From Sporosarcina quadrami (GTDB lineage Bacteria; Bacillota; Bacilli; Bacillales_A; Planococcaceae): a stretch of DNA of 64,000 bases. How positions within the stretch are numbered: position 1 is the first letter of the stretch; each line of letters starts with the position of its first letter. The notes under the pieces are model-generated. The model did no database searches. It was given only the letters and a program-made list of their open reading frames with translations, and was not told where the DNA came from. The position numbers and the translations under genes are program-made. The stretch covers positions 186,001 to 250,000 of the forward strand of contig NZ_JACSQN010000001.1 of assembly GCF_014836615.1 (NCBI RefSeq), written 5' to 3'. Shown piece after piece: positions 1 through 9,072 of this stretch.

Positions 1-23
1 TACGGTTTTTTTATTTTTGTTCA

Positions 24-1403
24 TTAAAATGCAAGGTGTTTTTCGATATACGAACGGACATCTGCAATCGGCATGCGAATCTGTTCCATTGAGTCGCGAT
101 GTCTCACTGTTACTTGACGGTCTTCTTCTGAATCGAAATCATACGTGATACAGAAAGGAGTACCGATTTCATCCTGACGACGGTAGCGGCGTCCGATGGA
201 TTGTGAATCATCATATTGAACAGGGAAGTGCTTACGCAGTTCTGCATACACTTCATCAGCGCCTTCAGCGAGTTTCTTAGATAATGGCAAGACAGCCGCT
301 TTAATCGGTGCTAAAGCAGGATGGAATCGCATAACTGTACGTTTGTCGTCCCCTTCAAGTTCTTCTTCAACAATTGCATCACAAAGGAATGCTAATGTTA
401 CACGGTCTGCTCCGACTGAAGGCTCTATGCAATAAGGGACATACTTTTCATTTGTAATAGGATCTTGGTAAATAAAGTCTTCACCGGAATGTTCCATGTG
501 ACGCGTTAGATCGAAATCTGTACGGTTTGCAATACCCCAAAGTTCGCCCCAACCAAACGGGAATTTATACTCGATATCTACAGTCCCTTTTGAATAGTGG
601 GATAGCTCATCAGCGTTATGTTCACGAAGTCTCATGTTGCCTGCAGTTAAGCCTAAGTCATGCAACCACTTTTCAGAGAAGTCTCTCCAGTACTCATACC
701 ATTTCATATCTTCGCCAGGCTTACAGAAGAATTCCAATTCCATCTGTTCGAATTCCCGCGTACGGAAAGTGAAGTTACCAGGTGTAATTTCGTTCCGGAA
801 ACTTTTACCGATTTGGGCAATACCGAAAGGCATCTTTTTACGCATAGACCGTTGAACGTTCTTGAAGTTCACAAAGATTCCTTGTGCTGTTTCAGGACGT
901 AAGAAAATTTCATTAGCTGATGAATCAGTAACACCTTGTGATGTCTTAAACATCAAGTTAAATTGGCGAATACTTGTATATTCAAGTGCACCACAATTAG
1001 GGCAGACAATATTGTGCTCGTTAATCAGTTCTTCCATCTTTTCAAATGGCATTCCGTCTACAACGACTTCCATTCCTTTTTCGTCAAGCGCATCTTCAAT
1101 CAGTTTATCGGCACGATGACGTGTTTTACATTTTTTACAGTCAATCATCGGATCATTAAAATTACCGATATGACCGGATGCTTCCCAAACTTTTGGATTC
1201 ATAAGGATAGCCGCATCGAGTCCTTCGTTATAAGGGGACTCCTGAACAAATTTTTGCCACCATGCACGCTTAATATTATTTTTAAGCGCGATGCCTAGTG
1301 GACCGTAATCCCAAGTGTTCGCTAATCCGCCATAAATATCTGATCCCGGAAAAACAAACCCTCTCTGCTTCGATAAATTGACAATCTGTTCCATAGTTAA
1401 CAT
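24..1403 (-). CDS. glyS: Glycyl-tRNA synthetase, single-chain (homodimeric) type
   Basis: Charges tRNA-Gly with glycine in the cytosol. The 459-residue product is the single-chain class II enzyme found in staphylococci and archaea/eukaryotes, not the alpha/beta GlyQ-GlyS pair of B. subtilis. Visible family features are the N-terminal [20 protein letters not shown] stretch (motif 1 side), a zinc-like CxxC pair (CKKC and CPNC), [22 protein letters not shown] (motif 2 region) and the C-terminal anticodon-binding domain from about residue 350. The start at 1403 is chosen because GGAGGG lies 6 bases upstream; the longer reading frame to 1430 has no ribosome site. A T-box leader precedes it. The gene points away from ccpN, whereas in B. 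subtilis glyQS and ccpN are co-directional (known order). Confidence 0.97.
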   Translation of the reverse strand: MLTMEQIVNLSKQRGFVFPGSDIYGGLANTWDYGPLGIALKNNIKRAWWQKFVQESPYNEGLDAAILMNPKVWEASGHIGNFNDPMIDCKKCKTRHRADKLIEDALDEKGMEVVVDGMPFEKMEELINEHNIVCPNCGALEYTSIRQFNLMFKTSQGVTDSSANEIFLRPETAQGIFVNFKNVQRSMRKKMPFGIAQIGKSFRNEITPGNFTFRTREFEQMELEFFCKPGEDMKWYEYWRDFSEKWLHDLGLTAGNMRLREHNADELSHYSKGTVDIEYKFPFGWGELWGIANRTDFDLTRHMEHSGEDFIYQDPITNEKYVPYCIEPSVGADRVTLAFLCDAIVEEELEGDDKRTVMRFHPALAPIKAAVLPLSKKLAEGADEVYAELRKHFPVQYDDSQSIGRRYRRQDEIGTPFCITYDFDSEEDRQVTVRHRDSMEQIRMPIADVRSYIEKHLAF

Positions 1404-1434
1404 GTAAATCCCTCCAATTAAAATAAGCACCCAT

Positions 1435-1675
1435 CCCCGGACATAAAGTCCGGGGACGAGTGCGTAATGACCCGCGGTTCCACCCCGATTGGTTGTATAA
1501 ACAACCCACTTGAAAGTAGTGGCTCAAGGTTGCCGTTTCATGCCGGTACGGGCTTTCACTATCCCCGTTCGCTAAAGTGGCATTACTCATTGACCCATCA
1601 TCGCCTATTGAATTCAGTAATAGTGTAGCATGGTTCCAAACTATCTGCAATGATGGAGTAGATTGCCTGGCCAAT
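1435..1675 (-). promoter_or_regulatory. T-box riboswitch (tRNA-Gly sensing) upstream of glyS
   Basis: The minus strand carries the nearly invariant T-box core GGTGGAACCGCG at 1473-1484. Just before glyS lies a terminator hairpin with arms CCCCGGAC/GTCCGGGG (1435-1455), followed by a T-rich stretch. The upstream 200 bases form a structured leader. A GGC triplet in a purine-rich loop near 1542-1545 could be the glycine specifier, but I did not fold the leader. Family knowledge: uncharged tRNA-Gly stabilises the antiterminator and permits glyS transcription. The reading frame running through this leader is not a gene. Confidence 0.92.
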
Positions 1676-1766
1676 AAACAGAAGAAGCCATGCCGATAGG
1701 AATTGTAGTAGCTAAATGCTATACTTATCGAGGATATATTATCGAACGTTTAGGGCGGTGATTCAT

Positions 1767-2396
1767 ATGGAATTGAATAAGCGCCAGACCGAGATCCTTG
1801 GAATTGTTAAGATGGATGGTCCAATCACGGGTGAGCAAATTGCAGAAAGACTGAGTCTGGCAAGAGCTACAATTAGACCTGATCTGGCGATTCTCACTAT
1901 GGCGGGGTATTTGGATGCAAGACCACGTGTCGGCTATTTTTATTCGGGGAAAAAACCGGTCCAATCAATTGCTGACGGCATGATTGGGATGAAGGTCGGG
2001 GATTTTCAGTCCATTCCAGTAGTAGTACATGAAAACGTGACAGTTTATGATGCGATTTGCCAAATGTTTTTAGATGATGTTGGCACGTTGTTCGTTGTAG
2101 ATAAATCATCAAAGTTGACTGGTGTTTTATCACGTAAGGATCTATTGCGCACAAGTTTAGGCAATACCGAACTGGATAAAATTCCAGTACACGTCATTAT
2201 GACAAGAATGCCAAACATTACTTATTGCAAAAAGCAGGATTCCCTCATTCACGTTGCGAAAAAAATGATGGATAATCAAATTGACTCTCTTCCTGTAGTC
2301 ATTAGCAAAAATGAAGGGATGGAAGTCGTCGGCCGCATTACAAAAACGAACATTACTGCTGCCTTCCTTTCACTTGCAGAAGAACATGATCTTTGA
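1767..2396 (+). CDS. ccpN: Transcriptional repressor CcpN (HTH plus tandem CBS domains)
   Basis: The 209-residue protein has an N-terminal winged helix (about residues 1-65, KRQTEILGIVKMDGPITGEQ) followed by two CBS domains (about 75-205). This is the arrangement of CcpN, which represses gluconeogenic genes (gapB, pckA) in B. subtilis by sensing ATP/ADP through its CBS pair. The ATG at 1767 is preferred over the longer frame from 1716 because GGGCGGTG precedes it and the protein then begins MELNKRQTEI as in the family. The next gene, ppsR, is its usual partner: CcpN and PpsR (YqfL) are functionally linked in known systems. Confidence 0.93.
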   Translation: MELNKRQTEILGIVKMDGPITGEQIAERLSLARATIRPDLAILTMAGYLDARPRVGYFYSGKKPVQSIADGMIGMKVGDFQSIPVVVHENVTVYDAICQMFLDDVGTLFVVDKSSKLTGVLSRKDLLRTSLGNTELDKIPVHVIMTRMPNITYCKKQDSLIHVAKKMMDNQIDSLPVVISKNEGMEVVGRITKTNITAAFLSLAEEHDL

Positions 2397-2477
2397 ATGC
2401 TACATAATTAGTTCATAAATTCTTATTTGACGTTCATTGAAATTACATGTTGAAGTTGTGTATAAAGGAGTGATACA

Positions 2478-3293
2478 ATGACGAAATTGACAATGTTCAT
2501 TGTTTCTGATTCTGTAGGAGAGACGGCCGACCTTGTTGCTAAAGCTGCAGCTAGCCAATTCAGACAGGACTTGGAAACTGTTTTGATAAAACGCTTTTCT
2601 CATGTCGAAGACGAATCACAACTTAGGGAAATCGCGTTTTTAGCAAAACAACAGGAAGCGATTGTCGTTTATACATTAGTAAAAAGTTCTATGCGTGCAA
2701 AAATAAAAGAAGAATGCGGATTAAACGGTCTTAAATGTGTAGATTTGCTTGGTCCTCTGTTGAAATCAATAGGCGAGACTGTTAATGAGAGTCCGTATGA
2801 AGAACCAGGACTGGTTCGTCAATTGGACGAAGATTACTTCAAAAAAATCGAAGCGATAGAATTTGCAGTCAAATATGATGATGGACGTGATCCAAGGGGA
2901 GTTCTAAAAGCAGATATAGTACTAGTCGGCGTTTCGAGGACATCGAAGACCCCTCTATCGCAATATTTGGCTCATCGGAGATTTAAAGTGGCAAATGTCC
3001 CCCTAGTACCTGAAGTAGATCCTCCTGAAGAATTATTCCAAATCGATCCTAAAAAGTGCTTTGGGTTAGTCATTTCTCCTACCGTACTCAACTCTATTCG
3101 GAAAGAGAGACTGATAGCGTTAGGGTTAAAAGACGATGCCAATTATGCTCAGATTGACCGCATTGAGCAAGAGTTACAACATTTTGAGAGAGTCGTTAAC
3201 AAAATAGGATGTAAAGTGATTAATGTGTCTAATCGGGCAGTGGAAGAAACAGCGAACCTGATTTTAAGCGACTTGTCGAATCCGCAAGTATAA
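2478..3293 (+). CDS. yqfL: Pyruvate phosphate dikinase regulatory protein (bifunctional kinase/pyrophosphorylase, YqfL)
   Basis: The product has 271 residues, the normal length of the DUF299/PSRP family. Family members phosphorylate and dephosphorylate a threonine of pyruvate phosphate dikinase (or PEP synthase), switching it off and on with ADP and Pi. The family P-loop [11 protein letters not shown] is visible near residues 151-161. The start lies 8 bases after AAAGGAG. It follows ccpN by 81 bases without a strong terminator, so the two are probably co-transcribed. In B. subtilis YqfL is required for CcpN action, which fits the pairing. Confidence 0.92.
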   Translation: MTKLTMFIVSDSVGETADLVAKAAASQFRQDLETVLIKRFSHVEDESQLREIAFLAKQQEAIVVYTLVKSSMRAKIKEECGLNGLKCVDLLGPLLKSIGETVNESPYEEPGLVRQLDEDYFKKIEAIEFAVKYDDGRDPRGVLKADIVLVGVSRTSKTPLSQYLAHRRFKVANVPLVPEVDPPEELFQIDPKKCFGLVISPTVLNSIRKERLIALGLKDDANYAQIDRIEQELQHFERVVNKIGCKVINVSNRAVEETANLILSDLSNPQV

Positions 3294-3305
3294 TCTAGTA
3301 AAAAC

Positions 3306-3341
3306 AAGAGCCTTCCAGTAAATAATGGTTGGTTCTTCTTT
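3306..3341 (+). terminator. Weak intrinsic terminator after yqfL
   Basis: AAGAGCC pairs with GGTTCTT across an 18-base loop and is followed by CTTTT. A TACAAT hexamer just beyond (3352-3357) may be the -10 of the dnaG promoter. Confidence 0.4.
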
Positions 3342-3496
3342 TGGGATTGTGTACAATAGTATATTGCCGCCGACTGTTCGGTTTTGTGTTCAAGGACTAG
3401 CGGTGACAAATATTGTTATAAAATTATTTTGTCGAATAAGAAGGATTTTTGAAAGCTATCTAGAATTCAAGTATGTATGAAAAGAATGGTGATAGG

Positions 3497-5311
3497 ATGA
3501 CGAAGATTCCCGAAGAGACAATCGAAGAAGTTAGAGCGAAGACAGATATCGTCGACTTGATAGGTGAATATGTTCAACTGACAAGAAGAGGCAAGAACTG
3601 GTTTGGGCTATGCCCTTTCCATGGTGAAAGCACACCTTCTTTTTCTGTTTCGGAAGACAAGCAGTTATTTCATTGTTTTGGTTGTGGTGCGAGTGGGAAT
3701 GCAATAACTTTTGTTATGGATATTGAGAACTATCCGTTTACAGAAGCGGTCTCAAAACTTGCAGATCGATCTGGTATTGAATTGGGTGTTGAACTGAATA
3801 GCGGTTCTGCAAACGTTCGGAAAGTCGAAAACCAATCGATGATTGAAGCTCATAAACTTGCGGCTAATTTCTATAGTCATTTATTACTGAATACTGAAGA
3901 GGGTGAAAAGGCATTAAGTTATTTGGAACAAAGAGGGTTTTTGCGTGAACATATCGAAAAGTATGGTATAGGATGGTCTCTCGATGATCGTGAAGTACTG
4001 TCCCAACTATTACAAAGAAAGAAATTCGATATGAAGGAGATGGAGCAGGCAGGACTATGCATCATGAAAAACGATGGAACAGGATATTTCGACAGATTCC
4101 GTGGACGGATCATGTTCCCTTTACATGATGATAGCGGAAATGTCGTTGCTTTCTCTGGAAGAATTATAAAGGACTCAAAAGACGAAGCGAAATATTTGAA
4201 TAGTCCCGAGACACCGATCTTTGAAAAGGGTCGTTTGCTCTATAATTTTCATAATGCACGTCTTAATGTGCGTAAAACGGGTAAAGTAATACTGTTTGAA
4301 GGATTTATGGATACAATTGCTGCAGAAAGAGCAGGCATCATGAATAGTGTCGCAGTAATGGGCACATCCTTGTCTGACACCCATTTGACGAAGTTGAAGA
4401 GAATTGCTAATCAACTGATCATTTGTTGTGATGGTGATAATGCAGGTTGGGAAGCGGCTAGGCGTTTTGCCATACTGGCAGATCAGAAAGGCCTGGATGC
4501 GCAAATAGCTCTTTTACCGGAAAAGATAGATCCAGATGATTATATTTCGACGTATGGCGGCGAAGCATTTGCTACTAAAATTATTGGGAGCCCTCATTCT
4601 TATATGTCGTTTACACTGGCCTATTACAAAAGATCAAAGAATTTGTCACATGAGAACGATGTGTTGCAATATATCCATGAAGTTATGGAAGAGCTTGCTT
4701 CGAAAGTCTCTCCTGTTGAAAGAGATTTGCTGATTCGACAATTGAATGCCGAAACGGGGATATCTGCAGAAGCACTTAAGGAACAGCATACCAAAATTAT
4801 CGGCAAACTTGCACAGAAGGAAAAGTCGACTGAACCAAGTATCCAGGCTGTTCAGCCAATTGAATTGGCAAGGAATCGTAAAACGAACAGCGTGGAAAGG
4901 GCTGAAAGGTTTCTTCTTTGTCATCTGCTGAATGACGGAAATCTATTTGACAGGATACGTGATGAGCACCAGGAGCTTTTTAATCGGGAAGAATATGTAA
5001 CGATTTTTGTGAAGCTTGCTGCATTCTATGAAGAGCACAAGTCACCTGATTTCCACAGGTTTGCAGAATCGATAGATGACCGTGAACTTCGAAAAATCGT
5101 CATGGAAGCGGCGATGCTTGAAAGGGATCCTGGTTTTGCAGAACAGGAAATACATGACTGCATCCATCATCTGAAAAAGCATCACGTAACATTGAAAATC
5201 GACATGATGATGCATGAATCTAAGGAAGCGGAAAAAATGAAAGATTATACCCGGGCGCTGGAGCTGGCCAGGGAAATTATACAGCTCCGGAAATCATTAT
5301 CGGCAATGTAA
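3497..5311 (+). CDS. dnaG: DNA primase DnaG
   Basis: Synthesises RNA primers for DNA replication. The 604-residue product has the N-terminal zinc-binding domain (CPFHGES and HCFGCGASGNA, about residues 35-70), the TOPRIM catalytic core (LFEGFMDTIAAERAG near 260 and the CDGDNAGWEAA metal-binding motif near 305-320) and a C-terminal helicase-interaction region. The ATG at 3497 aligns with the usual family start (KIPEETIEEVRAK). An upstream in-frame ATG at 3473 is possible, and neither has an ideal ribosome site. dnaG precedes sigA by 35 bases, the classic macromolecular synthesis operon without rpsU. The yqxD gene that sits upstream in B. subtilis is absent. Confidence 0.97.
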   Translation: MTKIPEETIEEVRAKTDIVDLIGEYVQLTRRGKNWFGLCPFHGESTPSFSVSEDKQLFHCFGCGASGNAITFVMDIENYPFTEAVSKLADRSGIELGVELNSGSANVRKVENQSMIEAHKLAANFYSHLLLNTEEGEKALSYLEQRGFLREHIEKYGIGWSLDDREVLSQLLQRKKFDMKEMEQAGLCIMKNDGTGYFDRFRGRIMFPLHDDSGNVVAFSGRIIKDSKDEAKYLNSPETPIFEKGRLLYNFHNARLNVRKTGKVILFEGFMDTIAAERAGIMNSVAVMGTSLSDTHLTKLKRIANQLIICCDGDNAGWEAARRFAILADQKGLDAQIALLPEKIDPDDYISTYGGEAFATKIIGSPHSYMSFTLAYYKRSKNLSHENDVLQYIHEVMEELASKVSPVERDLLIRQLNAETGISAEALKEQHTKIIGKLAQKEKSTEPSIQAVQPIELARNRKTNSVERAERFLLCHLLNDGNLFDRIRDEHQELFNREEYVTIFVKLAAFYEEHKSPDFHRFAESIDDRELRKIVMEAAMLERDPGFAEQEIHDCIHHLKKHHVTLKIDMMMHESKEAEKMKDYTRALELAREIIQLRKSLSAM

Positions 5312-5346
5312 GCCGTATTCCGGTGAATTAAGGAGGAACGGGTATT

Positions 5347-6519
5347 ATGACTAAAAAAGAGCAATCCGGCGAAATGGAGAATGAAATGACGTTAGACGAA
5401 ATGAAAGCAAGCTTATTGGAAGCAGGTAAGAAAGCAGGGGAGTTATCTCAAGATGAAGTGGCAGAAAAACTATCCACTTTTGAGATGGAACCTGAACAAT
5501 TTGAGGAATTCCTTGATCAAATCGAAGCTGCAGGTATTGAAATGGAACGTAAAGACGATGAAGAAGTACCTGCTAAGGAAGAGACGTTTGACTTGAATGA
5601 CTTAAGTGTTCCCCCTGGCGTCAAAATCAACGATCCTGTGCGTATGTATTTGAAGGAAATCGGCCGAGTTGACCTGTTAACAGGCGATCAGGAAGTCAAA
5701 TTAGCGATTGGTATAAAAGAAGGCGTTGCTGCTGAAGAGAAACTTGCTGATATGAAAAAACCTTCTCCTGAGCTGTTAGACCTTGTTGAGAAAGGTGAAA
5801 ACGCTAAGAAGAGACTTGCTGAAGCGAATTTACGTCTTGTTGTAAGTATTGCAAAGCGATATGTCGGACGTGGAATGCTGTTTCTTGACTTAATCCAAGA
5901 AGGAAATATGGGACTAATCAAAGCTGTTGAGAAATTCGATCATACAAAAGGCTTTAAATTCAGTACGTATGCAACATGGTGGATTCGTCAAGCAATCACG
6001 CGTGCAATCGCTGACCAAGCGCGTACAATCCGTATTCCAGTTCATATGGTGGAAACAATTAATAAACTAATCCGTGTACAACGTCAATTGCTTCAAGATC
6101 TCGGTCGCGAACCGTCTCCTGAGGAAATTGGAGAAGAGATGGAACTGACAGCGGAAAAAGTGCGTGAAATACTAAAAATTGCTCAAGAGCCTGTGTCACT
6201 GGAAACGCCTATTGGTGAAGAGGACGATTCTCATCTTGGCGATTTCATCGAAGATTCCGAAGCGCAGTCTCCTTCTGATCATGCTGCATACGAATTGTTG
6301 AAAGAACAGCTGGAAGATGTGTTGGATACGTTGACAGACCGTGAAGAAAATGTTTTGCGTCTGCGTTTTGGTCTTGATGACGGAAGGACAAGAACTCTTG
6401 AAGAAGTAGGTAAGGTATTTGGCGTCACACGCGAGCGTATTCGTCAAATCGAAGCGAAAGCACTGCGCAAATTAAGACATCCTTCAAGAAGTAAAAGGTT
6501 GAAAGACTTTTTGGAATAA
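5347..6519 (+). CDS. sigA: RNA polymerase primary sigma factor SigA (RpoD)
   Basis: Housekeeping sigma factor that directs RNA polymerase to most vegetative promoters. At 390 residues it shows region 1.2 ([16 protein letters not shown]), region 2 with [20 protein letters not shown] and the melting helix [20 protein letters not shown], region 3, and region 4.2 with the -35-binding helix-turn-helix [18 protein letters not shown] near the C-terminus. The acidic N-terminal region 1.1 is present. AAGGAGG lies upstream of the ATG. The gene is co-transcribed with dnaG and followed by a strong terminator. Confidence 0.98.
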   Translation: MTKKEQSGEMENEMTLDEMKASLLEAGKKAGELSQDEVAEKLSTFEMEPEQFEEFLDQIEAAGIEMERKDDEEVPAKEETFDLNDLSVPPGVKINDPVRMYLKEIGRVDLLTGDQEVKLAIGIKEGVAAEEKLADMKKPSPELLDLVEKGENAKKRLAEANLRLVVSIAKRYVGRGMLFLDLIQEGNMGLIKAVEKFDHTKGFKFSTYATWWIRQAITRAIADQARTIRIPVHMVETINKLIRVQRQLLQDLGREPSPEEIGEEMELTAEKVREILKIAQEPVSLETPIGEEDDSHLGDFIEDSEAQSPSDHAAYELLKEQLEDVLDTLTDREENVLRLRFGLDDGRTRTLEEVGKVFGVTRERIRQIEAKALRKLRHPSRSKRLKDFLE

Positions 6520-6527
6520 GCAGCACG

Positions 6528-6559
6528 CATCGGCAGTTGGACTATGCCGATGTTTTTTT
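6528..6559 (+). terminator. Intrinsic terminator after sigA
   Basis: Eight-base-pair stem CATCGGCA/TGCCGATG followed directly by seven T residues. Confidence 0.9.
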
Positions 6560-6629
6560 AATAGGAGCATACGGTGAACTAGACAGTAACTGAATCTACC
6601 TGACTGAGAAAGAGTAGGGGCGAAATTGT

Positions 6630-7181
6630 ATGAATGCGCAACGCAAGAAAATAATTATGACAGAAATTAATTATTGGAAAAGTAATAAGCTGCTTCCAGA
6701 ACATTATTGTGATTTTTTAATTACGTTGTATACGCAAGGCGAGGAAGATAGTGAAGTCAATATTTCTGAAGCAATTCTTGTGAAAGAAAAAAAGAGTATG
6801 AATCGGACTATCCTATTTTTTCTGTTGCTTACAATTGGAATAGGATTGACGATGTTCTTTGTTTCCGCTTATCCAGTTGTTACGCTTTTGATCGCTCTAT
6901 TATTCACGGTAACGTTATTGGCGAAAACGATTTTTAGTAAAGCGACTGCATCTGGATTAAACACATTTTTGTATATCATTTCGGCATTCATGCTGCTACT
7001 TATATCATTGAAAATATGGTTTTTGTTTTTTGCGGAACACTCTTATTTGCTTGTCGTTCTATTAATCTTAAACTGCTTGCTTTGGCTTTTAGCAGGAAGG
7101 CTTTTGAAACTGATTTATTTTACACTTTCAGGAGCTGGAGGATTGCTACTTATCATTGGTTTCTTCATTAAAACCATATAA
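6630..7181 (+). CDS. Conserved membrane protein of unknown function (sigA-adjacent)
   Basis: I do not recognise a named family. The 183-residue product has a soluble N-terminal segment of about 55 residues with the motif INYWKSNKLLPEHYCDFLI. Five or six closely packed hydrophobic segments then run from about residue 58 to the end, including LFFLLLTIGIGLTMFFV and LLLIIGFFI. There is no signal peptide or catalytic motif. The start follows AGGGGCG. It lies alone between the sigA terminator and a probable terminator at 7195-7248, so it is likely monocistronic. It looks like a small integral membrane protein. Confidence 0.75.
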   Translation: MNAQRKKIIMTEINYWKSNKLLPEHYCDFLITLYTQGEEDSEVNISEAILVKEKKSMNRTILFFLLLTIGIGLTMFFVSAYPVVTLLIALLFTVTLLAKTIFSKATASGLNTFLYIISAFMLLLISLKIWFLFFAEHSYLLVVLLILNCLLWLLAGRLLKLIYFTLSGAGGLLLIIGFFIKTI

Positions 7182-7194
7182 TAATTTTTGAGAA

Positions 7195-7248
7195 TGTCCG
7201 ACGTCTGTTAATCTTCCTCAAGATTGATTTTGATAGTCGGGCATTTTT
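7195..7248 (+). terminator. Probable terminator after the membrane protein gene
   Basis: TGTCCGAC pairs with GTCGGGCA (one G-T pair), followed by TTTTT. The 33-base loop is long, which lowers confidence. The 3' arm abuts the -35 of the next promoter. Confidence 0.5.
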
Positions 7249-7276
7249 CTGTATAATAGAATTGTAAGCGTTCACA
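7230..7276 (+). promoter_or_regulatory. SigmaA promoter with CcpA cre site for the acyl-CoA dehydrogenase
   Basis: TTGATA (7230-7235), a 16-base spacer and TATAAT (7252-7257) form a near-consensus promoter. Immediately downstream, TGTAAGCGTTCACA (7263-7276) matches the cre consensus TGWAANCGNTNWCA at every fixed position. It sits in a longer near-palindrome with AATT flanks. A cre at about the +1 position normally gives CcpA-dependent repression on preferred sugars, which fits a fatty/branched-chain acid catabolic gene. Confidence 0.82.
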
Positions 7277-7295
7277 ATTAAAGGGGATGAAGAAA

Positions 7296-8435
7296 ATGAA
7301 TTTTGATTTGACAGATGAGCAACAAATGATTAAAAAGATGATGCGGGAGTTTTCAGATGAAGTTGTTGCGCCTGGGGCTATTGAGCGAGACAGGACAAAA
7401 CAGTTTCCAACAGAAATATTTAAAAAACTATCGGAAATGGGAATGATGGGGCTACCTTTCGCTGAAGAATATGGTGGTGGTGGAGCGGATACAACTAGTT
7501 TTGCAATTGTCACAGAAGAGTTAAGTAGGGGATGCGCTTCAACGGGAATTACATACTCGGCACATATATCTTTAGGCGGGGCTCCTTTAAATCTATTTGG
7601 GACAGAAGAGCAGAAACAAAAGTATTTAGCACCGATCTGTACGGGGGAATCATTCGGTGCCTTCGGTTTGACAGAACCTAATGCAGGTTCAGATGCTGGA
7701 GGAACACAGACGACTGCAGTTGAAGATGGTGATGATTATGTCATTAATGGATCTAAAGTGTATATTACGAATGCTAGTCTTGCGAAACATTTGGCATTGA
7801 CTGCGATTACAGGTACAGAAAATGGCAAGAAAGAGATCAGTGCAATTATCGTACCAACGGATGCCGAAGGATTTACGATTATCGACAATTATGAGAAAAT
7901 GGGACTGAATGCCTCCAATACGACTGAACTAGTACTTGATAACGTACGAGTACCTAAAGAAAACCTGCTCGGTAAGCAAGGGGACGGCTTTAGACAGTTC
8001 TTAGTCACACTTGATGGTGGACGCATTGGAATAGGCGCAATGGCTGTAGGAATCGCTCAGGCGGCCTTTGATCGTGCGCTAAAATACTCTAAAGAGCGTA
8101 AGCAGTTCGGCAAGACACTTTCGGAATTCCAAATCACTCAATTTAAATTAGCGGATATGGCGATGAAAATTGAATTGGCGCGGACGATGGTTTATAAGGC
8201 GGCTTGGCTGAAAGATCAGGGTCGTCCATTTACAAAAGAAGCAGCGATGTGTAAATTATACGCATCTGAAATTGCGATGGAAGTCGCGGATGAAGCGATT
8301 CAGATTCATGGCGGCTACGGCTATATGAAAGAATACGAAGTGGAGCGTTATATGAGAGATGCGAAACTTCTTGAAATTGGAGAAGGAACTTCTGAAGTAC
8401 AGCGCATGGTCATTGCACGCCAAATTGGCTGCTGA
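7296..8435 (+). CDS. Acyl-CoA dehydrogenase (short-chain/butyryl type)
   Basis: An FAD enzyme that oxidises acyl-CoA to enoyl-CoA, passing electrons to electron-transfer flavoprotein. The 379-residue product has the usual N-terminal helical domain, the ACAD signature FGLTEPNAGSDAGG (about residues 125-140), a central beta domain and a C-terminal helical domain. The latter contains QIHGGYGYMKEYEVERYMRD and IGEGTSEVQR, where the glutamate of EGTSE is the expected catalytic base of SCAD-type enzymes. The second ATG (7296) is chosen because AAGGGG lies 9 bases upstream, whereas the ATG at 7287 abuts it. It is probably monocistronic under CcpA control. Exact chain length or branched-chain specificity cannot be read from sequence. 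Confidence 0.93.
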   Translation: MNFDLTDEQQMIKKMMREFSDEVVAPGAIERDRTKQFPTEIFKKLSEMGMMGLPFAEEYGGGGADTTSFAIVTEELSRGCASTGITYSAHISLGGAPLNLFGTEEQKQKYLAPICTGESFGAFGLTEPNAGSDAGGTQTTAVEDGDDYVINGSKVYITNASLAKHLALTAITGTENGKKEISAIIVPTDAEGFTIIDNYEKMGLNASNTTELVLDNVRVPKENLLGKQGDGFRQFLVTLDGGRIGIGAMAVGIAQAAFDRALKYSKERKQFGKTLSEFQITQFKLADMAMKIELARTMVYKAAWLKDQGRPFTKEAAMCKLYASEIAMEVADEAIQIHGGYGYMKEYEVERYMRDAKLLEIGEGTSEVQRMVIARQIGC

Positions 8436-8574
8436 TGTAGAAAGTTTGTCTAATTTGTCACAAAGGGCAAAATGTATAGTGATAACTCTTTCAGTTTTTC
8501 GCCGGATACAGTACAATATTAGATGTGCACTGTATATATTTACAGAATATTTCCTTGTGAAGGAGGGTAATTCA

Positions 8575-8958
8575 ATGAAAAACAATCCCGTAGTGCCTTA
8601 TATCCTAATATTTGCGCTAGGATTAGGACTTATTTTCTTCATGTCACTTTACGGTCTTGACCAGAAAAAAGAGATTACTGCAACTGATGAAGATGGAAAG
8701 ACTGAAGAAACAGAAGGTGATTCAGCAGCAGCTGAAGATTTCGATCCTGAAACCTTCGTTCAAGGACAATGTATTGGCTGTCATGGTGGTGACCTAACTG
8801 GAGGAATGGGACCAAGCTTAGTTGGTTTGACTGACTCAGAAGAAGAGGTCCACGGCTTCATTAAAAACGGTAAAGGCGATATGATGCCTCCGTTTGGTGA
8901 CAAGCTTGCAGATGAGCAAATTGATGAATTGACTGAGTATCTCTTTTCACTTAAATAA
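8575..8958 (+). CDS. cccA: Membrane-anchored cytochrome c-550
   Basis: Small electron carrier at the outer face of the membrane, donating to a terminal oxidase. The 127-residue product has one N-terminal transmembrane anchor (about residues 8-26), an acidic linker and a cytochrome c domain with haem motif CIGCH near residues 66-70. A methionine in GDMMPPFGDKL is the likely sixth iron ligand. AGGAGGG precedes the ATG. The reading frame is open upstream to 8359 but that part has no ribosome site. It keeps the B. subtilis place between sigA and trmK. Confidence 0.93.
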   Translation: MKNNPVVPYILIFALGLGLIFFMSLYGLDQKKEITATDEDGKTEETEGDSAAAEDFDPETFVQGQCIGCHGGDLTGGMGPSLVGLTDSEEEVHGFIKNGKGDMMPPFGDKLADEQIDELTEYLFSLK

Positions 8959-8963
8959 GAGAT

Positions 8964-9011
8964 AAAAACCATCGGAAATGGCAGAATAATTGCCTTTCCG
9001 ATGGTTTTTTG
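8964..9011 (+). terminator. Intrinsic terminator after cccA
   Basis: Long stem with arms AAAACCATCGGAAA and TTTCCGATGGTTTT plus an inner GGCA/TGCC pair, ending in a T run. Confidence 0.92.
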
Positions 9012-9072
9012 TTTTCTGGAAAAGAAAACGTCTATCCATTACAATTAGATGAATAGAAAGGCGGGAACTTTA

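Noticed and set aside
527-1298. Several plus-strand frames across glyS
   Set aside because: Shadows of the synthetase on the opposite strand, with no ribosome sites or protein-like composition.
1282-1674. 130-codon frame on the minus strand upstream of glyS
   Set aside because: It overlaps the T-box leader and glyS in another frame and lacks a start signal.
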